This document shows, piece by piece, positions 20,812 through 31,511 of a stretch of DNA of 64,000 bases. The stretch is from Vicia villosa (taxonomy: Eukaryota > Streptophyta > Magnoliopsida > Fabales > Fabaceae). Numbering within the stretch: the stretch's first letter is position 1; each line of letters opens with the position of its first letter. The translations under genes were made by a program, and so were the position numbers. The stretch is taken from NCBI RefSeq assembly GCF_029867415.1, contig NC_081185.1, positions 70,813,156-70,877,155 on the forward strand. Direction: 5' to 3'. Below the pieces are notes generated by a model. The model was given only the letters and a program-made list of their open reading frames with translations. It was not told where the DNA came from and did not search any database.

Positions 20812-22294
20812 GGGACCAAACCTCTTTTTTTTATCACTTATTTTCTTTAATTTTTTACACAACTTCATCAATTAATTTAACCAATCAAAATTCATCATTT
20901 TTACTTCTTTTTTTGCACACTTCATATTTAATATATATATTTTATGAATATCCAAAAAAATCACAAAAAAAAAATATTTATTTAATACATTTTTATTAAG
21001 TTTAAAATGGCATGTTTTTAAGTATTTTTTTTAATACTTTAAATATTGTTTTTCATTTGATTTTCAAACTTAATCACTTGTAAATATTTTGTGATCAAAC
21101 CCTAATCGTTTAGGTCTTAATTAAGCATGAAATTTGTTATTTATCTTAATTAAGTTGACTTTTGTCAAAATTCAAACTGTTTTAAAACAAACGATCAAAG
21201 TTTTTCAAAACAATAAACCATTTCTTTTTGGTTTTCTTTTCAAAAAAAACTCTTGATCAAATCTTTTTGGATTGATCAATTGCTTTTCAAAACAAATGGG
21301 TCTCTCGAATTTTAGAGAGTATAAGTCCCTTTCCTTTTTTTACAGTTTTTCTTTAAACAGAAAATTTTTTTTAAAACAAAACTTTCAAACTGTTTTCAAA
21401 CGATGAAACCTCGTATTTTTTAACAAAAAAATCAACCATGTTTTATAAAATAAAACAGGGGCCTCCACATAGGTATAAGTCCCATTCCCTTACATGAAAT
21501 TAGGTATTTCATTGTACATACACCTTTTGTACATACCTCGATCAATTTGTTTTTTAACTTCGAATAACAAATCAAAAATGAAGGTTTTCTTTAAATCTTC
21601 CCAAAAATACCATGGGCCTCCATGTAGGTATAAGTCCCAAGCCTCTTCGTAAATATTTGTTTACATAGCTTTGAATAAACTCAATGGGCCTCTCCCTGAG
21701 TATAAGTCCCGAGCACCGTGTATACAAACGGATCATGCTTACAGGTATATTTCCTTCATAAACTCCATTGTATACACACACCTTGTCATATATAACTGTT
21801 CATACTTGTTCTTATTTGTTCATGTACTTGTTCATATTTGTTCGTACTTGTTCATATTTGTGATCGTGTTATATATACTTGTTCACCTTAGTACAACACT
21901 AGGTTCCCCATAGCCTCCCCTATTGGGCTTCGTGCAAAGAATCTCCTTAGTTTAGGTTAGGACATAGAGTATGGTTTCCCGGTGAAATCGCTCTAAGAGC
22001 TCAAACCAACTATACCACGCCTCCTCTTGGGCTTCGTACAAACGACTTGTCCCTCCCATAGCCTCCTCTTGGGCTTACAATGCAAGGACCCTCGATAGTC
22101 CCTCCCATAGCCTCCTCTTGGGCTTACAATGCAAGGACCCTCGGATAGCCTCCTCTTGGGCTTCGTACAAGGACCCACGGGCTTTTTATAAGCATCCCCA
22201 ATATCCAAAACAAATACCCTAGGAGATTAGACATTTATCATCTCTATGATAGGAGTATCTCATCTATATCATCACAAACAATCAATCAATCAAA

Positions 22295-22515
22295 TTTCTC
22301 TTTTGCCACAAGGCTGGCTAATCAATCAAACCTTTTGCCACCAGGCTGGCTGATTAATCAAAGTTTTTGCCACAAGGCTGGCTTCGTCGAAACTTTTGCC
22401 ACAAGGCTGGCTGATTAATCAAAACTTTTTGTCACAAGGCTGACTTCATTGAAAGTTTTTGCCACAAGGCTGGCTAATCAAACTTGTTTTTGCCACAAGG
22501 CTGGCTAAACAAAAA
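22295..22515. repeat. GCCACAAGGCTGGCT repeats
   Basis: Seven or so copies of 'ttttgccacaaggctggct' separated by 'gattaatcaaa' or 'tcgtcgaaac' spacers. Each contains the small hairpin GCC-acaa-GGC. Confidence 0.85.
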
Positions 22516-23192
22516 AAACATCTTTATCATTCTAAGCGCCATAAGTGGCACAGCCTAGAGCTTATAATGAAAAGATTTCAAACAAAAACAAACAGATGTA
22601 TGTGATGATATAGATTAGATACATCGAACATTTAGATGACATTTGTCTCTTTTCCTTTGCTTCCACTAGCATAAGTGGGAACTACGATTGCTCTGACTTT
22701 CTCAACATCCCTTTGAGAATACGTAGGCACAAGGTTGTATCCTTGGCGAGCAAAACTTCTCCCTCAAACCACTCAAACCTTAGCACCCGTAGACCCCGAG
22801 CTACAGATGCTCTGATTCCCTCTAAGGGATATGTATGCAGAGGATCACGATGATCTTTGCGAGCATAATCAAATAAACACCTTAGTTTCCCACCTATCTC
22901 ACAACAGAACCTCTCAATAACATAGAATGAAAAACATAGCAAAGAAACCTATAGAGTACTATAGATACGTTGGGTGCTAATACCTTCCCTTCGTATAACC
23001 AACCCTCTTACCCGGAATCTCTCCCCCACTTTTAAGGTTATTGCAGCTTTTTTCCTTTTCCTACTTTGGAAACAATAAAAAGTTTGGTCGTGACAAAAAC
23101 AAAGAAAAATCTTTTTCTTGAGCACTCGAGCCCAAAGAAGGCATCAGGTGTCTCATCCCACAAAACGATGATTTTTCCCCGTGACAGAAAAA

Positions 23193-23210
23193 TGGCGACT
23201 CCACTGGGGA
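23193..23210 (+). other. Primer-binding site of Ogre-B
   Basis: TGGCGACTCCACTGGGGA, 6 bp after the LTR end. This is the primer site known for legume Ogre elements, complementary to the 3' end of a tRNA-Arg. Confidence 0.92.
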
Positions 23211-24024
23211 CGATGAGCATCTTTTTATTGTTTCCAAAGAAAGGGTTAATTCTATTTGCTATATTTTTCATTTCATTTTTGTTACATGTGTGGTTCTGGT
23301 TCTGTTACTTCTGTGGTTCTGTTACAAGTGATACATTATGGACAAATCCTAACCCGGATTAAGTACACATAAGAATTAGGTGGAGGGCATAGTCATGTAT
23401 GGCATACAAGAAGTTCAGTCCTTAAAAAGCTGGCATGAGAATCCTTCCGCTCAGTGGAGGTTCCTTGTTGGTAATATATGTTTAGCATGTTTCGTAGCGA
23501 AGACATTATTGCTTTCATTGAACTGTAGAAGCTGAGTTAGCCGTAGAACCCCAACCCATCCTGGCCTTATTAGGTTGTGGCGCAGAAACTATTCAGGTGA
23601 AGACTTGGATTAGTTGTCATGCGGAAAGCCACACGCAGACGAGTTTTTCTTGAGAATATTGCTAGCTCACAAGTTCAGTTGTGCAAGCCGGTAATATCCG
23701 AAAGAAAAATGTAGACTCTGATGTATCAGTAGAACATGTTGTGCAGGTGATTAACCCCTAGTACTATCCCATGTTTGGTTCTCTGACCTCATGCTCGTGA
23801 CGCTGGACCTTTGAACCTATGTGTACCATGTTTGTATTACCATGTTTGCAATACCGTGTTTGCAATACCATGTTTACATTACCATGTTTGCTTTACCATG
23901 TTTGAATATGTGGCATTCATGCATCCATGCATTCATTAAAAAAAAACCCATCTTTTTCCATAAAAACATGATTTTTCCAAAAAAATTTAGAGAATTTTCT
24001 TTGCAAACATTATAAGATTAAGTT
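23211..24024 (+). other. Ogre-B leader before ORF1
   Basis: An 0.8-kb non-coding leader. It includes a 14-15-bp microrepeat 'taccatgtttgcaat' (about 23823-23910, six copies), then a T/A-rich stretch with a possible acceptor 'aaatttag' just before ORF1. No gene is seen. Confidence 0.7.
23823..23910. repeat. ACCATGTTTGCAAT microrepeat
   Basis: Six near-identical 14-15-bp units in tandem in the Ogre-B leader. Confidence 0.85.
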
Positions 24025-24577
24025 ATGGAAGGGGTAAAAAGGCATACCAAAAAGTACGGTTTTAAAGCGCCTGATGTGGAAAAACTGAGAGAGTTAGCAT
24101 CTTCTGTACAAGATCCTTCCGGTTTTAGGAAAAGTTATGGAAAGCTTTTGCCTATCTTGAACACTCATGTTGATGAAGGACTTCTCAAAACTCTGGTTCA
24201 GTTCTATGATCCCGTCTACCGATGTTTCACCTTTCCAGACTATCAGTTGGTACCAACCTTGGAAGAATATGCCAATCTTTTGGGTATTCCCGTGTCTGAC
24301 AAAATACCTTTCAATGGTTTGGAAGCCATTCCTAAGTCACCAGTCATTGCAGCAGGTATCCACTTGAAGAAATCTGAAGTAGAGAGTAATTGGACTACCA
24401 AAGGAAACCTCCCGGGTTTAACTTCACACTTCCTAATGAAGAAAGCCTTTGATTTCGTCGAAACTGGTAGCATGATAGCTTTTGAAGCTATACTAGCCTT
24501 GCTCATCTATGGGTTGGTTCTGTTTCCCAACGTCAACGACTTTGTTGATATCAACGCCATAAAAATCTTTTTGAATG
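24025..24577 (+). pseudogene. Ogre-B ORF1, 5' part (split by Ogre-A)
   Basis: The start at 24025 (MEGVKRHTKKYGF) aligns with MDYGRKRARKYTF of Ogre-A ORF1. The recognisable core is FYDPVYRCFTFPDYQLVPTL, then EEYANLLGIPVSDK, then FEAILALLIYGLVLFPNVND and FVDINAIKIF. The frame is clean up to 24577, where Ogre-A enters. The gene resumes at 50004, with one Gly codon split between the two sides. ORF1 is the extra protein that marks Ogre elements; its role is unknown. The pattern TFPDYQL..TLEEYxxLLGIPV recalls the plant mobile domain (TFHL...TLQDVAILLGLPV) found in some host proteins and transposons; that link is inference. Confidence 0.88.
24573..24577. other. Target-site duplication GAATG of Ogre-A, left
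   Basis: GAATG directly before TGTCATACCC, repeated at 49999-50003 directly after ...CCACCACA. Removing Ogre-A and one copy restores the ORF1 reading frame. Confidence 0.97.
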
Positions 24578-26108
24578 TGTCATACCCTAATTTTTGACCC
24601 CCCTGAGATGACATATCTTCAGGATTTTCATCAAGTCAAAGCAAGTACCCTGAGCAGCCTGACATTCAATCGAGGGTGTTCAAAGACAAGAAAACTCAGG
24701 CAAAGGATCAATCAATAGAGGGATTAGTCTCTAATACAATCATAAGACTCAAAAGCCTCATTATTACACCTATGATTGATTAAGACACCCAGTCATCTAA
24801 GCACAGGATTACTCAGATCAACAGACTAGGGTTTGGAGCCTATCAAGGACTAAAATCAGGGATCACCTTTGGGAAACCCTAAAAAGCCCAAAGAGACCAT
24901 TCAAAGACATTAATCATCTTCAAATAACTATTATGACAAGATCCACTGGACATTACACCTCAATTCCAAGTCTACACTCATCATTGTCCTCTGGTCGACA
25001 ATTAGGGTTTTTGACCTAATTCACCAAGATAGTTGACTTTTAATCAGGGCATGAATCCAAAACTCAAGACATGATTCAAGAGTCTCTACTACCTCAATAT
25101 AATCCATTTACATCATTCATTTGAGGATAAGATCTTGTTTCTACACAAAAGTCCAAAAATTCACTTTGTCAGGCAAAAGTCAACTGTATGGGATCACCTT
25201 TGACTTTTAAGGTTTTTGGTCAAAAAATGACTTTCAAAGATCAATATCATCAATATATGGATATTAAAGTCATTTGACCAAAGAAATTCAAAGAAATTCA
25301 TCAAGGAGCAAAAAGTCGGGAATTAGGGTTTTTGAAGGCATGGTGAGAACTCAAAATTTCACCTACACAACTCAAAAAACTTCCAACATGAAAGTTGTAG
25401 ATCTTGCAAAATAAAACAACATCTTACAAAGGAACTTTTTTCAAAAGATCAATCATTTATGAAGTTTTGGAAATTTTGAAGTTTAGGTCATAAACACTTA
25501 GAAATTTTTCTAAGTGTTTTAACCTAGTTTTCATCCAACTTTGGGCTCATTTTTCACAAATTTCCTAAATGATTCTGAAGAAGACATAAACTAATGATTT
25601 AAAGTAGATGTTTAGGGCTTTCCAAATTGTGTTCAACCTTCTCCAAATTCAATTTGAGCTAAGAGTTATGCTTGTTCAAAGTTGGCCTCATGAAGTAAAA
25701 TTATAGGTCATGGACACTTTTGGACTTTGCAAATTTTGTGCAAATAACCTCTCTTATGGATGCTACACGACCCATAACACATCTGAAACCATGCCATGCA
25801 TTCATTTTCACCATGCCATAAGAATTGAAGAAGATTCTAAAAAACAAGAACATGTGATTATGTAATGATTACATTTGTGAATTTATGGCAAATTGATGAA
25901 TCACCCAAGGAATCTTCTCATCAACCAATTAGAGCTCACTTTGCATCTGAAATGTCCCCTAAGATCAGATAGAATCAATGGATGGGGGAAGCTAGCCCGA
26001 AAATGCATCATTGCATTTTGGAGATTCTTTGAATTTCTTCATGGCTAAGAAACCAAACTCACTACACTAAGCAAGCTCACCACAGCCAATTGATCTGCAT
26101 CCATTTGC

Positions 26109-26117
26109 CTATAAATA
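26109..26117 (+). promoter_or_regulatory. TATA box of Ogre-A 5' LTR
   Basis: CTATAAATA in 'tttgcctataaatacagagg'. It predicts U3 of about 1.56 kb and a very long R plus U5 of about 4.5 kb. The 3' LTR copy is at 45411-45419. Confidence 0.78.
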
Positions 26118-26653
26118 CAGAGGCATTCCTCATTCAAAAACACACCAAAGCAACCATATTCCTTGCTTTCTCTTTCTCTTCTCATGTTCATTGTTTTTCA
26201 AAGTTCTTTGGCAAGAAGAATCAATTTCTTCAAACCAGAGCTCATCTTTGAGAAGTGAACATTCTAACATCTCAAGGGAGGTCATTTGAGGTGATCCAAG
26301 CACCTGGATCACTTCTGTAAGTGGAGGAACACCATTGTTGCTCTCACTTTGGAGCATTTGCAGTTGGAGGTCCATGGAGTAATTCAGGAGGTTCCGAGCC
26401 AAGCCAATCATCCAGACACACTCCTCAGGTCATAGTGAAGCTAACCAGATGGCTGCAGCTCATCTGTAACTCAAGAATCAACACCCTCCATGTTCACTTG
26501 AAGCTGAAATCGAGGGAGGTCCATAGAACAATTCAGAAGGATTCAGGCTACAATAAGCATTCAGTTAGCATCATTGAGTCTCAGGGAAGCTATTGAGATC
26601 ATTCATTCAAGCCCAGGTGCTCTCCATCATCCTCACGACCTCCATTTTCAGAG

Positions 26654-26655
26654 GT
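26654..26655 (+). promoter_or_regulatory. Splice-donor-like AGAG|GTAAGT in Ogre-A LTR
   Basis: Lies 545 bp after the TATA box. The surrounding CCATTTTCAGAGGTAAG is shared with Ogre-C. The 3' LTR copy is at 45956-45957. Confidence 0.5.
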
Positions 26656-27066
26656 AAGTTTCTGAACCTCACCTCTTTAATTTAAGCATTCTTTAAGAAA
26701 TAGCTCGATTCTATCTTGTTCAGCATCATCAGAGGATTGAAAACCCTCTATCATCATTCATTTATCTTTCAGCATAGCCATTTAATTTGATTTTTAAGTT
26801 TTAGGGTTCTTCACGATTTCTGGTAAATTAGTTAGATATAGTTGATATAAATTTATGATAGTTACATATTTAGAATCGTGAGTGAATTTAGAGCAAGTTT
26901 GGTCTTTACATCTTTGCAAATGGTTGAGAAATGAGCAAGTTCATAAATTTGAAATTTGAGAGCTTGAGGTTGAAGACGAAGATGGTGGTGGCGCGCAATT
27001 TTCAAACTCAGGTCTAAGTTTATTTTATTTTGATTGATACCTGTTTCATTAACGACTAAAACGTGA

Positions 27067-27126
27067 TAGCCCAGTGGTAAAGAGTGTTTGTGTGTTGCGC
27101 GTGCCCAAGGTCTGGGGTTCGAATCC
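27067..27126 (+). other. tRNA-like module 1 in Ogre-A 5' LTR
   Basis: TAGCCCAGTGG (box A pattern, 27067-27077) and GGTTCGAATCC (perfect box B, 27116-27126) are 38 bp apart. The B box sits in a 9-bp inverted repeat GGTCTGGGG...CCCCAGACC (27109-27141), followed by a T-run that could stop Pol III. The 3' LTR copy is at 46369-46428. It lacks a full cloverleaf, so it is not called a tRNA gene. Confidence 0.65.
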
Positions 27127-27223
27127 CCCTCGCCCCAGACCTTTTGATTTTTTTTTTCACTTCTATGCATTTGAGTAATATATGAATTGCAATGGAACCA
27201 TGCATATGACACCAAGCGCGCGT

Positions 27224-27276
27224 TGGCTCAGTGGTGTTGTTTTGGGCTGGTAATACAAAGGGCGTGGGTTCAAACC
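27224..27276 (+). other. tRNA-like module 2 in Ogre-A 5' LTR
   Basis: TGGCTCAGTGG (perfect box A, 27224-27234) and GGTTCAAACC (B-box-like, 27267-27276) are 32 bp apart, 100 bp after module 1. The 3' LTR copy is at 46534-46586. Confidence 0.62.
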
Positions 27277-28440
27277 TGGTTGGTGACAAACCCTATTTTT
27301 TACCACTTTTTCCCATTTAATTTCTTCACAACTTTAACCAATTATTTAACCTATCAAATTAATTTATTTTCACTTCATTTTTCACACACTTGTCATTTAA
27401 TATATCTATTTTGTGAATAATAAAAAAAAATCATAAAAATATTATTTATTTCATATATTTTTATTAGGTCTAAAATAATATGTTTTAAGTGTTTTTTTTC
27501 TTAAATACTTTAAATATATATTCACTTTGTTTTAACCTAATCATTTTGTAAATAAGGTTTATGATAAAACCCTGTTTGTTTAGGTTTTAATTAGGCATAG
27601 ATCTTCATCTTTACCTTAATTAAGTTGACTTTTGTCAATTTTTAAAATTGTTTTCAATCTCCGAATAAGTCAAATGATTAGGGTTTTCAAACAACAAAAC
27701 CTTGCATCATTCTAAATCATTTTCCAACTGTTTTTATAACCAGTACTGTAAAGTACTGGGCCTCTAATAGAGTGTAAGTCCCAAACACCTTCTCTTCTTA
27801 GCTTGTTTTCAAAACTGTATTTTCAAAATCTTCTTTCTGTTTTCAAAACATTCTTCTGGTATTTGAAGGGCATTATTCCCGGTGAAACTCTTCAGATACC
27901 TATGTGACCTTTGTCCATCTTCACTTCTTTTGTTTTCAAAAAACTATTAACTGTTTATCATATATATATTCAACTGTTATCAACAAAACAACAAAATTAC
28001 TGTTGAGGCTCTGTACATACTTCTTCAATGGCCTCCACTCCATCCAGGTTAGGCTTTACAAAGCTTTCAATTTACAGTCTTTATTTAAATTACTGTCAAA
28101 TATAAATTGTGCACATATATTAGTTTAGAACTACGTTTGAGTATAAACCTTAGGACAGTTAAACTATATATATATATATATTATAGGAATATGGCCTAGG
28201 ATTGAGAATGTCTTCCCGGTGAAGGCTCTTTCCTAATTAGAGATCTGTAGTTCAAACCCCCAAGATGAATTATTCCCGGTGAAACATCTTGGCAAAAACC
28301 TTAGAATCCAAATAATAGGACACATCCACCCAAAGAGGAATTATTCCCGGTGAAACCTCTTACCCATTTGCTTAGAGCCAAAATAAGTTCAAAACTACAT
28401 AGCTTTCTCTTGTGCTATAACAAGGACCCTCGGTTAGCCT

Positions 28441-30149
28441 CCTCTTGGGCTTTGTACAAGGACCCACAGGCTTCTTAAAAGCATTTCCAGCTTCCTCTTG
28501 AGCTTGTATACAAGGACCCATCAGGTTTCTTATAAACATAGGAACAGGTCTTTAGTCACCTTTTAGCCTACCCTGGTGAGTTTCTTCCCATTTAAACCAG
28601 ACTTTAAACAAGCTAAGTTTGTCTCAATTTTGCATTGAGTACACCTTTTGGAATGAGAGACATGGACAGTCTCTGTCACCCTTATCTCCATCAATCTTCC
28701 TTAGCAGAGTCTAGGATCTATGTTTATTTTCTCCTCAGCATGTGTCAGCCTTCATCTTGGGCTTTAAACAAGAAGTCTCCATTAGATAATCTTTCTGCCA
28801 TCCATTTCAATCAAAAACCCTTGGAAAGGGTTAGCCTCCAAAGTCAATTAAAATCAATCCATCATTCCAATAAAATCCCTGGAAAGGGTTAGCTTCCACA
28901 CATTCTTTCATTTTCAATAAACCCCTGGAAAGGGTTAGCCTCCAAAGTCAATTATTAAATGTCAAAAAATAAAGATTCATTTCTCTTAGGAGATAATTTC
29001 CCCAAAAAAGAGTCAAAACCCCTGGAAAGGGTCAGCCTCCAAAAAAACATGATAAAGTCAGTCTTTTAACAGACAAATTCACCAGCTGAGTCAAAATCCC
29101 TGGAAAGGGTTAGCTTCCAAAGAAAAACAGTCTTTTAATAAATAAAACCTCCCCAGTAGAGTCAAAACCAACAAAAACAGTTAGCCTCAACCTTGGGCTT
29201 CATACAAGGCACCCAAACATTAAAACTCCCCTGTCAAGAGTCAGCCTCAACCTTGGGCATTGTACAAGGCAGATAATAGAGTCTCCCCAGTGAGTTCTTC
29301 ATCATTCAGTAGCCACAACCTTGGGCTTTGTACAAGGCAGATAAACCATATTTTCATGTGTCAAAGATTCCTAACACCTAGGATCTTTTCCCCATAGAGT
29401 CATCCCTACTTAGTTTATTTAAGAGTTAGCCACAACCTTGGGCTTTGTACAAGGCAGAAAACAATGTTCTCCCTAGCTAGAGTCAGCCACAACCTTGGGC
29501 TTTGTACAAGGCACATAAAATAGAGTCATTCATTCAATTATCCTCAACAGTCAGGCACAACCTTGGGCTTTGTACAAGGCACATAAATAGAGTCTCCCTA
29601 AGTAGAGTCAGCCTCAATTCTGGGCTTTGTACAGAACACAAAAATACCCTGTAATTAATCCCCAGTGGAGTCATCTCCCAGAGTCAATAATAATTAATTA
29701 ATCAATCAAAAAGCCTCAAGCTTGGGCCTCATACAAGCCAGTTAAAATTCAAATCTTTTATACAGTAGATAGACATAGCTTATCTCTATAGAGAGATATT
29801 TTTACTACTCTACCACATTCAAACAAACATTTTCATTTCAATTTCAATTTTAATCAAGTCTCCCATTTAGGATTTTGAAAGGCATGAGCTGGCAGTAAAA
29901 CCCAGACATGTGGTAACTTTCCCTAATTTGGATGAGCATCTTTCTTTCATTGAAGAGGCATTTGACTGGTATACTTGCACATACACAAGTAAGGTCCCCC
30001 TCTTGAATGAAATGAATCCAGTTATTCTGTCACACTTTTAAATGTTTGTGGTAGAATAGTACAAATACCTCTCTGTAGAGATGATTTCATGTCCCTTTAC
30101 TGTAAACAGAGATTTAATTTCAAGCTTCAACCTTGAGCTTTAAGCAAGG
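28441..30149 (+). repeat. Hairpin array in Ogre-A 5' LTR (CCTTG-N9-CAAGG family)
   Basis: About twelve copies of a 19-nt hairpin with a 5-bp stem and a 9-nt loop (usually GGCTTTGTA), at about 28443, 28755, 29191, 29251, 29319, 29436, 29493, 29561, 29618, 29720 and 30131, with a variant near 28490. Stems differ with matched changes on both arms: CCTTG/CAAGG in most, TTCTG/CAGAA at 29618-29636, GCTTG/CAAGC at 29720-29738, TCTTG/CAAGA at 28755-28773. A second hairpin family, AACCC-N7-GGGTT ('cccctggaaagggttagcctcc'), is interspersed at 28805-29110. Confidence 0.8.
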
Positions 30150-30698
30150 CACCAAAAAACAAGTAATTTCCCTAGTTAGTTCCCCGAACTACATTAAGCT
30201 CTGACTTCCACTAGGGATATGTAGGCATGAGGTTCACAAGGAATCTCAGCGAGCTAATAAAATACCAAAAATAGTCAGTTTGTCTGTCTGTCTTTCTTTA
30301 AGTCAATTCAATTCCTTCTCCTAACACAAAGGAGAAACTTTCCCAATCATTAGCAATAAACACAATCACAATTACACATAGAAGGTTCCTGTAGAGTACT
30401 ACAGATATGTAGGGTGTTTAAACACTTCCCTATGTATAACCGACCTCCCGGACTCCAGAATTTCTAGTCTAGGTGAAATCCCCACACTTAGCAAACTCCT
30501 AGGGTTTAGTTGAGATCTTTTTTCCCCTTTCCTACTCGTAGGACAAATAAGAAATTTCGTGTGATATCGTAGGAAGAACTGAAATAAAATTCATCCCACC
30601 ACGGGCGCATTCTCCTTCCAAATTTCGCGTGAAGGGTTTAGCGTGTCGTCCTCCCAAGTGAAACGGGGAGGTAAAAGAAAACGACCACCACAGAAAAA

Positions 30699-30716
30699 TG
30701 GCGACTCCGCTGGGGA
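30699..30716 (+). other. Primer-binding site of Ogre-A
   Basis: TGGCGACTCCGCTGGGGA, 6 bp after the LTR end. It differs from the Ogre-B site at one base. Confidence 0.92.
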
Positions 30717-31511
30717 TATAAGTGTTAAAAACCTTGGTTTTTCATCCAAACCAATGGTTGACCTGTTGCTGGTCCAGCCCCAATGAGGAATTAGGGATGC
30801 CAAATTCCCCCTCAAACAAGAGAAGTCCTGCCTAACCTCTGTGTCATTTCATGTGATTGTTGCATATATATTTGTTTATTTTGTTTATTCTGTATCGGGA
30901 AAGGGCTTGATTCCCCCTTGTGGTGAGAAATCCTATACCCGGATTTGAGTGCAACATAAGATAGGATGGAGGATGTCTTCCCGGTGAAGGCCCTCTAATC
31001 TTGGTTTCCAAGTCTACTCTTGGGATTTGCCTGGCTGGTTGTGATTAACTGCGCCACTGCATTCCGAGACTGATTTGTACTAGGAGGACCTAGAAACACA
31101 TTAACCCCACTTAAAGCCTTTTTTTTAGGACGTAGAGCGGTGATTACGGAAGTAATTGTCACGCAGATACTACACTCAGAGAAAACTCTCTTATAGATAC
31201 CAATCAACGTATCTTTAAGGTTGAGCAAAAACTCTGAGACCCCTAGAACCCGATCTACAGATACAAAAATCCTTAACCTTAGTTTACCATTGGGGCGGGG
31301 ATTGCGTTTTGACTTCATGACCACTATACCCTTCAACGCCATGTTTGTTTAAAACTCTTGTGTGTGCATTCATGCATTCATGCATCATTCATTAATAAAC
31401 AACTAAAAAAAAAGAGTCTTTTTTCGAGTCATTTTTCAAGGAAACTAAATAACGAACGTTTTGAACTTCATAGAAAGAGAGAAACGGAGAAAGGACTTAA
31501 GGATCTATACC
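30717..31511 (+). other. Ogre-A leader before ORF1
   Basis: Non-coding leader of about 0.8 kb, similar in length and in its 'gatggaggatgtcttcccggtgaaggccc' type blocks to LTR sequence. The T-rich 'gagtcatttttcaag' just before ORF1 is a possible splice acceptor. No gene is seen; an open frame on the other strand (30995-31342) has no recognisable product. Confidence 0.65.

Larger units (their letters stand above)
18207..23186 (+). mobile_element. Ogre-B 5' LTR (4980 bp)
   Basis: Runs from TGTCATACCCCAATTTTTG to CCCCGTGACA, followed by GAAAAA and the primer site. It carries a TATA box (19789-19798), a strong donor-like AAG|GTAAGT (20351), one tRNA-like module (20753-20811), 'tataagtccc' words (21320-21720), a run of short 'cctcttgggctt...acaagga' hairpins (22020-22180) and a 'gccacaaggctggct' repeat (22300-22510). 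It ends with the usual 'gagaatacgtaggcacaagg' and 'gggtgctaataccttccc' blocks. Small open frames recur in both LTR copies but look non-coding. Confidence 0.93.
24578..30692 (+). mobile_element. Ogre-A 5' LTR (6115 bp)
   Basis: TGTCATACCCTAATTTTTG to ACGACCACCACA. It contains a TATA box (26109-26117), a donor-like AGAG|GTAAGT (26654), two tRNA-like modules (27067-27126 and 27224-27276), a '(TA)n' stretch (28163-28182), 'ttcccggtgaa' words (27868-28350), an array of short hairpins (28441-30149), and the tail blocks 'gggatatgtaggcatgagg' and 'gtagagtactacag...ggtgtttaaacacttccc'. Small open frames (for example 26321-26596) occur in both LTRs but have no recognisable product. The one at 26321 lies between the TATA box and the donor and could at most be an upstream ORF. 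Confidence 0.95.

Noticed and set aside
22000..22210. Minus-strand ORF with repeated GPCIVSPRGG-like units
   Set aside because: It is the translation of the short 'cctcttgggctt' repeats of the Ogre-B LTR.
26130..26596. Protein-coding genes on both strands (92-93 codons) repeated at 45432-45898
   Set aside because: They lie in both LTR copies and overlap each other on opposite strands, and neither shows a known motif. Their repetition reflects the LTR pair, not gene duplication.
27067..27141. Functional tRNA gene in the Ogre-A LTR
   Set aside because: A and B boxes are present, but I could not fold a full acceptor stem and anticodon arm around them. They are reported as tRNA-like modules only.
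28163..28182. TA-rich run as a promoter
   Set aside because: A simple (TA)n tract about 2 kb downstream of the better supported TATA box at 26109.
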